Assembly (NCBI GenBank): GCA_031363945.1
Contig: JANLVJ010000010.1
Coordinates: 1-18,250 of the forward strand
DNA: 18,250 nt
Source of the DNA: JANLVJ01 sp031363945
GTDB lineage: Bacteria; Bacteroidota; Bacteroidia; Sphingobacteriales; Sphingobacteriaceae
Reading direction: 5' to 3'
The notes under the pieces were generated by a model. The model made no database searches. It worked only from the letters and a program-made list of their open reading frames with translations, and was not told the origin of the DNA. The position numbers and the translations under genes were made by a program. Of this stretch, positions 1 through 7,420 are shown piece after piece (position 1 is the stretch's first letter; every line of letters begins with the position of its first letter).

Positions 1-408
1 CTAATCAAAAGCTGCTATTATCTGGCTTGACAAATTGGCTGCAGATAGTAATTTTTATATAGATTACATTCAGAACACAGATAAAATAGATAAGAAAATG
101 CTTGACAGTTATCAGCTTTTTATCCAGCTTGATTATCCTTCTTTTGGCTGGACGAACACGGCGATGAATGCTTTTCAGGATTATATAGAGAGTGGAAAAG
201 GAGGGTGGATAGGTTTTCATCATGCCAGCTTGTTGGGCGTTTTTGATGGCTACCCATTATGGTCATGGTATACTGATTTTATGGGTCGAACTTTCGTGTA
301 AAAGCCCGTAATGTGTATATTTTTATGGTTCATTCATCCTTATTATTCAAAAGTCCTGTTCACAGGCAACTTTTTAAAAACGCTATTTTCTGGGCTGCAA
401 AAAAATAG
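1..408 (+). pseudogene. ThuA-like (trehalose-utilization / class I glutamine amidotransferase-like) remnant, internally deleted
   Basis: Two pieces of one ThuA-type protein lie in different frames. The first piece (frame 2, positions 5-291) carries family motifs such as LFIQLDYPSFGWT and GGWIGFHHASLLG and breaks off at YTDFMG. The second piece (frame 1, about 289-408) reads FRVKARNVYIFMVH and ends FKNAIFWAAKK, which is how this domain normally finishes. The middle of the domain is absent, so a deletion of a few hundred bases with a frame change at about 285-291 is inferred. The first frame also has a stop at 2-4, so the gene was either already broken upstream or the window starts in a decayed copy. 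No usable ATG is present; the only in-frame start is a TTG at 35. The tail overlaps by 26 bases the end of the convergent acyltransferase gene. ThuA-like proteins are often carbohydrate-related, but nothing functional is expected from this copy. Confidence 0.75.
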
Positions 409-1604
409 ATGTTGATGAAATTGAAGAATTTGCAGGTATTGAAAGTCCGTTGATCAATTTACGGGCAGGCATTTCTATGTAGCGGTAAGTGAGAAATGAA
501 ATGAATAATGTAATAATTATAAATGGTATGCTTATAATCCAATTTGTCAGCCGGTCAGGTACTGGTGGTGGTAATGAGGGTAAGCTTTTTCTGATTGGTT
601 GAAGATAGGTCGTAATCGCACCAAACGTGTAAAGCAGGGGCTCATGTATCATATAAATTGAAAATGACCAATCTCCTATGAGCTGAAGTGGCTTTTTAGA
701 AAATAATTTATTAATTCCGCTACTGCCATAAGTGCCACATAGCAATATCAGCGGAAAGAATGCTACCGTGATAAAATCTGGCAAGTCTAAATGCATGCAG
801 GTAAATAAACCGATAGTGACTAATGTCAGGATAAAGCCGCTATTTAATAATTTTGAACCCCAGTCTGCTTTATAACACTGGTAAATACACATTCCCAGTA
901 TAAAGCCACATAAACATCTTATATACCCGAACTGGTAAGCTACATTTATAACATGTTTAGCAGGATTTAATTTAACAAATGGTATCTCAGGTGGAATTGT
1001 TACTAGTGGAACAAGTATGTAGCTTATTAGAATATACCCTGAAAAGCAAAGCCCAATTCCCATTAAAATACCTTTAGTTTTTATCTCATGATAGGCTTTA
1101 CCAACAATGGGAATACCATATAGGCACACCATTCAGCACTGACCATGAAGCATGATTCCACGTAAACCAGTTGTGTAAATTTAGGGAATGTATTAACAGT
1201 AGGTTTGTGATAATTGAAATTGTACTGTCAGCAACTTGTAACACAGGAACTTCAGGGATCTTTAAACGTGAAGAAATGTAAAAAAGAGTAATGGTATAAA
1301 AAAGTGTTAACAGGTGAATGGGGTAAATTCTGGCGAAACGTGCAATAGTAAATCTTTTAAATTCTTTAAGGGTAACAGCTTCTACGAACCATTTACTATA
1401 AACATAGCACATGATAAAACCACTCAGGATAAAGAAAAAATCTACCATCAGATACATTTTTGAAAGAATGATAGAATCTTTAAACGGTATAAGGCCACCT
1501 CCTCCATTACCAAGCATTAAGTCTAAGTGATAAATCACAACCAGTAAAGCAGCAATTCCCCTGAAAGGTGTTAGGTTTTTTAAATAATGTATTTGTCTTT
1601 GCAT
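383..1604 (-). pseudogene. Acyltransferase-3 family membrane protein (OafA/YrhL-like), frameshifted
   Basis: The upstream piece (1604 to 1098) has the N-terminal hallmarks of the family: RGIAALLVVIYHL with its conserved arginine and histidine, then VDFFFILSGFIM and RFARIYPIHLLTL. The downstream piece (1132 to 383) supplies the remaining membrane helices and a normal C-terminus ending TYRYIEMPARKL. At the join the family normally has a WS-x-S-x-E-W segment. Here WS is in the first frame, SAEWCAYMVFP is in the third frame (about 1139-1100), and the rest continues in the second frame. Two indels within about 45 bases are therefore needed; the first could be a 4-base loss in an AGT-A-AGT context. 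Intact relatives O-acylate extracellular glycans, for example O-antigen acetylation. It lies 31 bases below the membrane-protein gene on the same strand. A sequencing error cannot be excluded, but two indels make decay more likely. Confidence 0.8.
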
Positions 1605-1634
1605 AATATTATCTAACGTGTTGAGATTAAAAAA

Positions 1635-2327
1635 TCAAACCTGAAAATATGCCTGCAAACTCTTGCCAGGGAGCAGACATCCGAAATGCCCATAATAATG
1701 AATGCCTACTAACATCAATAAGGTAATCAGATAAGGCTTGTATGGTCTCTTATTCATAAAATCATATAAGATAAATCCTATAGTGAGTTCTTCTTCTATC
1801 ATCATCGACCAATCAATAGCCATAGGGAATGGCATATGACCGTAGATGATAAATGCTCTTGCGATTCCTGGTCCAAGCATTAAAAATGAGGTGGCAATCA
1901 TATAACGCATATGATAGGCGGTATTTTTCTTACTGATCATTGCCAACATATATAAGGTTCCGAAAACAACAATTGTGGGTAGATTTAGAGCGAGTGCTCC
2001 TAAGTTAAGGGCCTTTGGGATAAGAGGTTCCATACGGTGAAACTGTCCTTCGGTTACTAAAAATATAGAGAGTAAAATAAGAGGCACTTGCACGTAAGCT
2101 AGCTTTCCAAAACTCCTGTGCAGCTCATATTTCTTGTAGCGAATTAAAAACGGCTGTGCAATTAACATCGCAAACCAGCTCACCAGCATAAAACCATGAA
2201 AGTGCTGCAAATTTGTTATGCCCTGAAACGTAGGAAACAAACCAAAATAGGTTCTATAAAAGCCCCATAAAACAAAAGCAAGAATAATAACAACAAAGTA
2301 ACTTACATTTTCATAGGTTTTTTCCAT
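1635..2327 (-). CDS. Multi-pass membrane protein of unknown function
   Basis: This integral membrane protein of about 230 residues is not one I can name. About six or seven hydrophobic helices are visible: near the N-terminus (VSYFVVIILAFVLWG), then FMLVSWFAMLIAQPFLI, VQVPLILLSIFLV, TIVVFGTLYMLAMI, MIATSFLMLGPGIARAF and YLITLLMLVGIHYYG. Histidines next to helices (HFHG, LHRSFGK, YHMRYM) recall heme-binding or DUF2306-like membrane proteins, but this is only a resemblance. The frame is open back to 2405. I chose the ATG at 2327 because the 26 extra codons upstream (rich in N, L and Y) do not look like conserved protein. It is 112 bases below the AraC-type gene on the same strand, so it may be that regulator's target or operon partner. 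Confidence 0.7.
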   Translation of the reverse strand: MEKTYENVSYFVVIILAFVLWGFYRTYFGLFPTFQGITNLQHFHGFMLVSWFAMLIAQPFLIRYKKYELHRSFGKLAYVQVPLILLSIFLVTEGQFHRMEPLIPKALNLGALALNLPTIVVFGTLYMLAMISKKNTAYHMRYMIATSFLMLGPGIARAFIIYGHMPFPMAIDWSMMIEEELTIGFILYDFMNKRPYKPYLITLLMLVGIHYYGHFGCLLPGKSLQAYFQV

Positions 2328-2439
2328 GGTTATATAGGGCTGATTGTGAGATTTCAACTCAAATATATTTAGCATGAGAAAATTGATATTGTACAAATAC
2401 GACAATTATGAATGTCAAAAAAAATTCAGATAATATAAA

Positions 2440-3267
2440 TTAATACTGTGTAAGTAAATAATTTATGAATTCAAGATCTAATTTTACAAGGTTGTTAGGT
2501 GATACATTCAGGTACTCTTTGAAATACCTTATCATATGAGCCTGATCAAAAAAACCATTAGTATGGGTCAGTTCTGCCCATGTAGTACCAGGGCTAGCTT
2601 CTAAATAATTCAGCACATTTTTAAAGCGAATTATCTGGGCGTAAACTTTTGGACTGATACCGATTTTCTGGCTGAACTCCCGCTCAATATTTCTTCGGGC
2701 CATGCCGGTATTTTGCTCAATTGTCTTTATAGTTATATTGCCTTTTGCATCATGAATAAGCCGTAAAACCTGCCCAAGTGCCGAACATGTTTCATGAGTG
2801 GGTAACTGACTCATGAAAAACGTATTTAAAATACCAATTTGCCTGTCTATATTGTCATCTAGGGTAAGATCTTCTAGAAATGGCAATCCAATGTCAGTGC
2901 CCAGGAAATCAATCAGATCAATTGATTTATTCGTAATCGTAGCAGTATCATACCCGAAGAGTTCGAACATGCCCATGGGCTTGAAGAATACAACCAGCAT
3001 TGTTAACTGCCCATGACCATAGCCTGAAATCGGATGGGTCATTTGACCGATGGCATAGCTGGGCTGGTTTGCTATAGTGTTGCCGATATAGTCTTTTCCG
3101 TCAAGAAACCCATTTTTATCGCTTTTTATCCTGATCAGGAAACCTGTCATTCCATTAGGTGGTGAAATTAAAGGCGCAATTATGCCTTCCGGCAATTCCA
3201 TTATTCCGTAAGAAAATATATACCTGGATAACCGTTGATCGGTTGGTAAAAAAGAATATTTAATCAT
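2440..3267 (-). CDS. AraC-family transcriptional regulator with DUF6597-like N-terminal domain
   Basis: This 275-residue DNA-binding protein has the common Bacteroidota two-domain layout. The N-terminal region (about 1-150) begins FLPTDQRLSRYIFSYG and contains PPNGMTGFLIRI, as in the DUF6597/cupin-like sensor domains paired with AraC helix-turn-helix modules. The C-terminal region (about 170-262) carries two helix-turn-helix units: IKTIEQNTGMARRNIEREF for the first, and WAELTHTNGFFDQAHMIRYF for the second, followed by the usual FKEYLNVSPN signature. It starts at an ATG with no Shine-Dalgarno sequence, which is normal for this phylum. It heads a minus-strand run that continues into the membrane protein and the broken acyltransferase. 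An inverted repeat at 3355-3383, about 90 bases upstream, is a candidate operator. The inducer is unknown. Confidence 0.9.
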   Translation of the reverse strand: MIKYSFLPTDQRLSRYIFSYGIMELPEGIIAPLISPPNGMTGFLIRIKSDKNGFLDGKDYIGNTIANQPSYAIGQMTHPISGYGHGQLTMLVVFFKPMGMFELFGYDTATITNKSIDLIDFLGTDIGLPFLEDLTLDDNIDRQIGILNTFFMSQLPTHETCSALGQVLRLIHDAKGNITIKTIEQNTGMARRNIEREFSQKIGISPKVYAQIIRFKNVLNYLEASPGTTWAELTHTNGFFDQAHMIRYFKEYLNVSPNNLVKLDLEFINYLLTQY

Positions 3268-3851
3268 TTTGATTAATGCAATTCACCTATTTTGTATATA
3301 CATATTATTTTCTGGTTTAATTTAATGCCAGGGAAATTATTGGTCCGATATTCTGTTTAAGATCAGGATTTTAGGTCTTAAACTTAATTTGAAAGGTGAT
3401 AATTGATGATAAGCTGGAAGAGAAATTTGACCTTCTTATATTTTTATTTATTACATAGTTATTCCTCCTGAGGTTGAACTCTAATACCCAACGACTTTAC
3501 CTCATGTTCTGTCAATTCCAGCTACAGGCATATTTCGAATTAAAGCTGAAGATTTATGCTTCAAGCTTGGGTTGAAAGATAATTTAAGCGGTATCCGGAC
3601 TTAAGATATGGAAACTCGAGCTATGATAACTAAAGCGGCTAAACTGCATAGTAAGATAATTAGGCAATATTTAACTAGCGGAGCAAGAGCTTTTGATAAA
3701 CATTAACCATTTTCAAAGAGTATAATGGCAAATTTAACGGTGAATATCTTAAACAGGCCGTTTGCTAACAGGTAGTTTTAGCTTTTACTCACACCTTTGA
3801 ATAAGGGCCTATAAAACATTTTGGAAATGGGCATCTATTATCTAAATTATT
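3268..3851. other. 584-base intergenic region, possible decayed helix-turn-helix ORF
   Basis: No intact gene is visible. The left part serves as leader for the AraC-type gene and holds the inverted repeat listed separately. On the plus strand an ATG at 3608 opens about 32 codons containing KAAKLHSKIIRQYL and ARAFDKH before a stop, and a YNGKFNGEYLKQAV stretch follows in another frame. The pattern (helix-turn-helix-like, then a K-F-rich segment) recalls the start of IS3-type OrfA proteins, but it is too short and broken for a firm call. The last 60 bases are the leader of the secreted-protein gene. Confidence 0.35.
3355..3383. promoter_or_regulatory. Inverted repeat upstream of the AraC-type gene
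   Basis: GTTTAAGATC (3355-3364) and GGTCTTAAAC (3374-3383) form a 10-base-pair dyad with one wobble position around a 9-base spacer. No T-run follows on either strand, so it does not look like an intrinsic terminator. Its place about 90-115 bases upstream of the regulator start fits an operator for autoregulation or an mRNA leader hairpin. This is inference from position only. Confidence 0.35.
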
Positions 3852-4328
3852 ATGAAAAAATTTTTACTCATTTTGATATTTACAGTTTTAAGTTTCTCAG
3901 CTTACAGCCAGGATATGGTTGGTAATAAGATGGCAGATGTTAAAAATCTGATTAGAGAAGTGTCAGGCATTCGTGTAAAATCAGTCGGTGATACAGTATT
4001 AATTGTTTTTAACAAGCAGCTGAAAAGAACCTTTACATTTAAATTTGATCGTACCTCTCATATTTGTTTTCAGGAAGACATCAGGCTGAATTTTTCTGCG
4101 CTGAAGAATATTACGATTATGAACCAGCTTACACATTTAAGGAAATTAACAAGCGTTGATATCTCTGCCGATGAATCAATCTATGAAACACCTGAAAAAA
4201 TGATTTTTATTAGGGCTGCTGGCGAGCAGGTGAATATTATTTTCAGTTTGAAAAAGGTTAGTCCCAGACTAAATGATACAGCGCTAAATACTTCTTGTAC
4301 ATCTGCCCTTCTGGCATCAATAAATTAA
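3852..4328 (+). CDS. Small secreted protein of unknown function
   Basis: This 158-residue protein begins with a clear Sec signal peptide: MKK, a hydrophobic core (LLILIFTVLSFSA), and a likely cleavage after AYSQ near residue 20. No lipobox cysteine is present, so it should be periplasmic or released rather than lipid-anchored. The mature part is mixed alpha/beta in character with alternating hydrophobic strands (VGDTVLIVFN, RTFTFKF, EKMIFIRAAGEQVNIIFSL) and only two cysteines (in HICFQ and NTSCTS). I recognise no family. It stands alone on the plus strand and converges on the SDF transporter gene, sharing a 4-base TTAA in which both stop codons lie. Confidence 0.7.
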   Translation: MKKFLLILIFTVLSFSAYSQDMVGNKMADVKNLIREVSGIRVKSVGDTVLIVFNKQLKRTFTFKFDRTSHICFQEDIRLNFSALKNITIMNQLTHLRKLTSVDISADESIYETPEKMIFIRAAGEQVNIIFSLKKVSPRLNDTALNTSCTSALLASIN

Positions 4329-5557
4329 ATTGAATTCTCAATAATCTGCCACCGCGGGCCGTTATTAAACCTTGCGATAAGCATAGCAGCCACTGTATCA
4401 CCCGTTGCATTTAATAAAGTAGCCACTGGATCTATCAATGTTCCGATAATTATTGCGGGCGGTAAAGCTTCAGGTGGAAACCCATAGGCAGATATAAATA
4501 GGAGTTCACCTATATAACCTCCATTAGGAATTCCACCTTCAACAATACTTACCAGTATTGTCATGCCCAGCACAATTATAATTACTCCAGGGCTATTAAA
4601 GCTTTTTCCAAACATGGCAAAGACAACAGCCATTTTTAAGATAGATGAAATAGCTGAACCATCTTTATGCAATGTACCTCCAAGAGGAATGGTAATACCA
4701 GAGATGACATCCGATATACCCATGGCCCTTGCTGCATTTAGATTCGCAGGAATGGTGGCAATACTGCTGCAGGTACCAACAGCCGTTGCAGAGGGTAAAA
4801 TATTATTTTTCCAATAAGTTCTGATACCCTTTATGCCTCCGGCAATGAATGCATAAAGGCTAAAAAATACCAGGTAATAGAAAATACTAACCCCGTATCC
4901 CAGAGCCAGGGTATGTGCATAGGTGCCAAATAGTGATGGCCCAAAAACCGCAACCTGATAGGCGAAATACGCTCCCAAGCCGATCGGGGCAGGTTTCATG
5001 ATGATGATGAACACATTCTTGAATACTTCGCAGCCTGCATTTAGCAAGCGCCTGAAATCGTTACCCTTATCACCTGATCTTAACGTACCAAAGCCAACCA
5101 GAATGGCAAAAATAATTAGTGCCAGCATGTTTTTTCTCGAGAGCAGCTCGAAGAATTCACTGCTTGTAAAAAGGTGTGTGATCTGATCACCGCTAAGACC
5201 TGAGCTGCTGGTAGCGATTACCGGTTTCATGACTGCTGATGCAGTTTGATGAACGGGAAATAACCATACCCCCACAATTGTAACTGAAGCGGCAATTATG
5301 ACTGTCGAAAGAAATACCAACGTCATTATACCCATTATACGGCTAAGTTTCTGGGCACCCTGAAGGTTAGCAATGGCTGAGGAGATGGCAAAAAATACCA
5401 GCGGTATGACTGCAACAAATAAAAGATTTAAAAAGATATCACCTATTGGCTTAACTATTTCCGCTTCCTTGCCGAAAATAAGCCCACATAAACTGCCAGT
5501 TAATATGCCCCCAATCAGCCATATCATTCCTTTATAACTTTTTACCCAGTTACTCAT
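4325..5557 (-). CDS. Dicarboxylate/amino acid:cation symporter family (SDF, glutamate-transporter fold), atypical binding site
   Basis: This full-length 410-residue inner-membrane secondary transporter is of the GltP/DctA/SstT type. Landmarks are in family order: the hairpin-1 motif GTCSSIATIP at 261-270, the unwound TM7 segment HKDGSA at 297-302 (NMDGT in GltPh), hairpin 2 EGGIPNGG at 340-347, and the TM8 motif DPVATLLNATGD at 376-387. In TM8 the sodium- and substrate-binding Asp376, Thr380, Asn383 and Asp387 align with GltPh Asp394, Thr398, Asn401 and Asp405. Ala379 replaces the arginine (GltPh Arg397) that holds the side-chain carboxylate of aspartate or glutamate, so a non-acidic substrate is inferred. 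It lies 56 bases after the CLC gene's stop on the same strand, suggesting co-transcription. The start is ATG at 5557. Confidence 0.93.
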   Translation of the reverse strand: MSNWVKSYKGMIWLIGGILTGSLCGLIFGKEAEIVKPIGDIFLNLLFVAVIPLVFFAISSAIANLQGAQKLSRIMGIMTLVFLSTVIIAASVTIVGVWLFPVHQTASAVMKPVIATSSSGLSGDQITHLFTSSEFFELLSRKNMLALIIFAILVGFGTLRSGDKGNDFRRLLNAGCEVFKNVFIIIMKPAPIGLGAYFAYQVAVFGPSLFGTYAHTLALGYGVSIFYYLVFFSLYAFIAGGIKGIRTYWKNNILPSATAVGTCSSIATIPANLNAARAMGISDVISGITIPLGGTLHKDGSAISSILKMAVVFAMFGKSFNSPGVIIIVLGMTILVSIVEGGIPNGGYIGELLFISAYGFPPEALPPAIIIGTLIDPVATLLNATGDTVAAMLIARFNNGPRWQIIENSI

Positions 5558-5613
5558 ATCGGTATTCTAAATGGCCTTACACAGTGAATTTATCAGCCTT
5601 TTTAAATATGCGC

Positions 5614-6999
5614 CTATTTTTTAGACGGAGCGATATATCTTCCCATTTTCTGATATAAATATCCCCTACGTTTTACGGCCTCGGTTAAAGAAGCCTCTTT
5701 CTGGTACTCATCATTTGTAATTTTAGGAACTGCAATTTTTTGGGCTGTATAAATTCCAGAATGGCCACTAAAGATATAGGCAGTAAAACAGGCTATGGCA
5801 AACATCAGGGTATGCTCACCCCCAAACAGCTCTACACCCATAATCGTACTGGCAAGAGGCGTATTAGTTGCACCTGAAAAGACGGCAAGAAAACCAAGTG
5901 CGGCAAAAAGGCTAACAGGTGCATTCATCAGGCTTGCAAGGGTATTGCCCAGCGTTGCGCCGATATAAAAAATGGGAGTTACTTCGCCGCCCTTGAAACC
6001 AGTGCCCAGGGTTAATGTGGTATAAAGTGTCTTCCATAAAAAACTCCAGGCATCTGCACCCCCGGCATGAAATGAAGAAGATATGGTAATAGAGCCTGCA
6101 TGTTCAGGATCGATGCCCAGACCCAGGTAATCTGATTTGCCCAAGATCAGTGTTATTGCAATAATCATAAATCCGCCAAAAACCGGGATCAACCATTTTG
6201 ACTTAAATAATTGCTGGCAACTATTCTTAATTTCATGAATAAGGAAGGCAAAAAGGTAACTGGTAATTCCGAAAACTATGGCCGCAGTGATGACTTTTGC
6301 CAGAAGAAGCACATCGAAATGCAAAAAATCTTTGATGAAGTAAGAATTTGGTTGAAGAGCATCTATATGATAATGTAAATGCTTTATTTGCCACCCTGAC
6401 ACGGTAAAATCTCCAATAATTGATGCGAATAATGCAGGAATTATTGCATCGTACTGAATGCGTCCAATGATGAGTACCTCCATTGAAAAAATGGCTCCAC
6501 TAAGTGGAGTACCAAAAACTGCCCCAAAGCCTGCTGCTACCCCTGCTGTCAGGATGATGCGCCGATCAACTCCTTCAAGCTTAAATTTCGAACCAAACCA
6601 GGCAGCTATACTGCCTCCAATCTGTACTGCGGTACCTTCCCGCCCTGCAGAACCTCCGAAGAGGTGCGTCAAAACCGTTGTCAGTAGTATTATAGGAGTC
6701 ATTTCAATAGGTATACCCGTATCATGCTCGTTGATTTGCTCAATAATAAGGTTGTTCCCTTTCTCTGATGATTTACCGATTGACTGATAAATAAAATAAA
6801 TAAGCACACCTGCCAGGGGCAGAAGATATAGTAACCACTGATGTTGAAACCTGAAGTGAATGGCTGCACTCAGTAGCCAGAGAAAAAACGCCACGATGCT
6901 ACCAATTACAATTGAAACAGGAATGACCATAACTGTCCATCTTATCATCTCTTTAATGATCGACAAATGTTCTTTAAATGAGATTGGTCTGCTATTCAT
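5614..6999 (-). CDS. CLC-family anion/proton antiporter, fluoride-type (CLC-F) features
   Basis: This membrane protein of about 461 residues (475 if a TTG at 7041 is used) has the CLC architecture. Numbering from the TTG, GSAGREGTAVQIGG at 130-143 holds the external gating glutamate (Glu135). DTGIP at 107-111 replaces the GSGIP anion motif, with Thr108 at the chloride-coordinating serine position. GFKGGEVTPIFYIGATLGN at 348-366 replaces the GGIFAP motif of chloride types. GREGT together with GGEVTP is what I recall from the fluoride/proton antiporter (CLC-F) branch, so fluoride export is a reasonable inference and not proven. I prefer the ATG at 6999 because the 14 residues before it are polar and non-conserved in look, and the leader is A-rich. 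No fluoride (crcB) riboswitch consensus was seen upstream. The SDF transporter follows in the same direction. Confidence 0.88.
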   Translation of the reverse strand: MNSRPISFKEHLSIIKEMIRWTVMVIPVSIVIGSIVAFFLWLLSAAIHFRFQHQWLLYLLPLAGVLIYFIYQSIGKSSEKGNNLIIEQINEHDTGIPIEMTPIILLTTVLTHLFGGSAGREGTAVQIGGSIAAWFGSKFKLEGVDRRIILTAGVAAGFGAVFGTPLSGAIFSMEVLIIGRIQYDAIIPALFASIIGDFTVSGWQIKHLHYHIDALQPNSYFIKDFLHFDVLLLAKVITAAIVFGITSYLFAFLIHEIKNSCQQLFKSKWLIPVFGGFMIIAITLILGKSDYLGLGIDPEHAGSITISSSFHAGGADAWSFLWKTLYTTLTLGTGFKGGEVTPIFYIGATLGNTLASLMNAPVSLFAALGFLAVFSGATNTPLASTIMGVELFGGEHTLMFAIACFTAYIFSGHSGIYTAQKIAVPKITNDEYQKEASLTEAVKRRGYLYQKMGRYIAPSKK

Positions 7000-7417
7000 A
7001 TTAAGTCGTTTTTCATTTATGCAATTTGCAGTTTCTTGCAAAATGCGGTTTTTTGTAGGATGATGTAATAAACTTACCGAATCAAGGTTAAAGCTTTGAT
7101 AAAATACTTAATAACGCAGAAACAAATGATAGGAATGAATTTTATGTCTCATGTAGGGGCTTTTTTGTGAATATATTGTATTCGAAAGAGGTATCTTTTA
7201 TGTGATTCTTTTAAATGGCCGTAAGGAGGGTGAAAAGTACAAATGACTTGCTTTTTATTTTGGGCCCCTTCTCCAAAAAAACCTATCTGTAACACATTTT
7301 TTTTAAAAGGTATTACAGATAGGTTTTTTAACTTTAAACATATTAATCAAGATTTAGTATGTTTAATATTTAATTTCCAATGTTCTAATTTCATATTTTC
7401 TCAGAAGGTAAAAAATT
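7000..7417. other. 418-base divergent intergenic region at the left edge of the polysaccharide island
   Basis: It separates the CLC gene (leftward) from the first glycosyltransferase (rightward) and so should hold both promoters. I could not find a convincing Bacteroidota promoter (TTTG, then TAnnTTTG) for either. The main visible structure is the hairpin at 7276-7329. A weak AT-rich dyad (ATCAA...TTGAT) lies at 7081-7100. No protein-like reading frame is seen. Confidence 0.5.
7276..7329. terminator. Perfect 17-bp hairpin flanked by A- and T-runs; likely bidirectional terminator or leader attenuator
   Basis: AAAAAACCTATCTGTAA (7276-7292) is exactly complementary to TTACAGATAGGTTTTTT (7313-7329), with a 20-base loop. 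The right arm ends in six T residues and the left arm begins in A residues, so the transcript from either strand gives a stem followed by a U-run, the form of a bidirectional intrinsic terminator. It is odd in being 5' of both neighbouring genes rather than 3'. It could insulate the island, be the relic of a lost gene's terminator, or act as a 5' leader attenuator for the glycosyltransferase operon 89 bases downstream. Confidence 0.6.
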
Positions 7418-7420
7418 TTG
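7403..7420 (+). promoter_or_regulatory. Shine-Dalgarno-like site supporting a TTG start
   Basis: AGAAGG at 7403-7408 sits 9 bases before TTG at 7418-7420. An in-frame TAA at 7409-7411 rules out any earlier start, and the first in-frame ATG (near 7497) would cut into the conserved WSVMIP strand. The start is therefore TTG, or an ATT at 7415. Confidence 0.55.

Noticed and set aside
2328..2405. Longer start for the membrane protein at 2405
   Set aside because: The extra 26 residues are low-complexity and not protein-like for this family; the ATG at 2327 leads straight into the first helix.
7000..7041. TTG start at 7041 for the CLC protein
   Set aside because: The ATG at 6999 is in frame with an A-rich leader typical of the phylum, and the 14 added residues lack membrane or motif content. 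It is not fully excluded.
7000..7417. Fluoride (crcB) riboswitch upstream of the CLC gene
   Set aside because: I read the minus strand upstream of the start and did not find the conserved riboswitch core (GATGG-type element with its paired segments). A covariance search could still overturn this.
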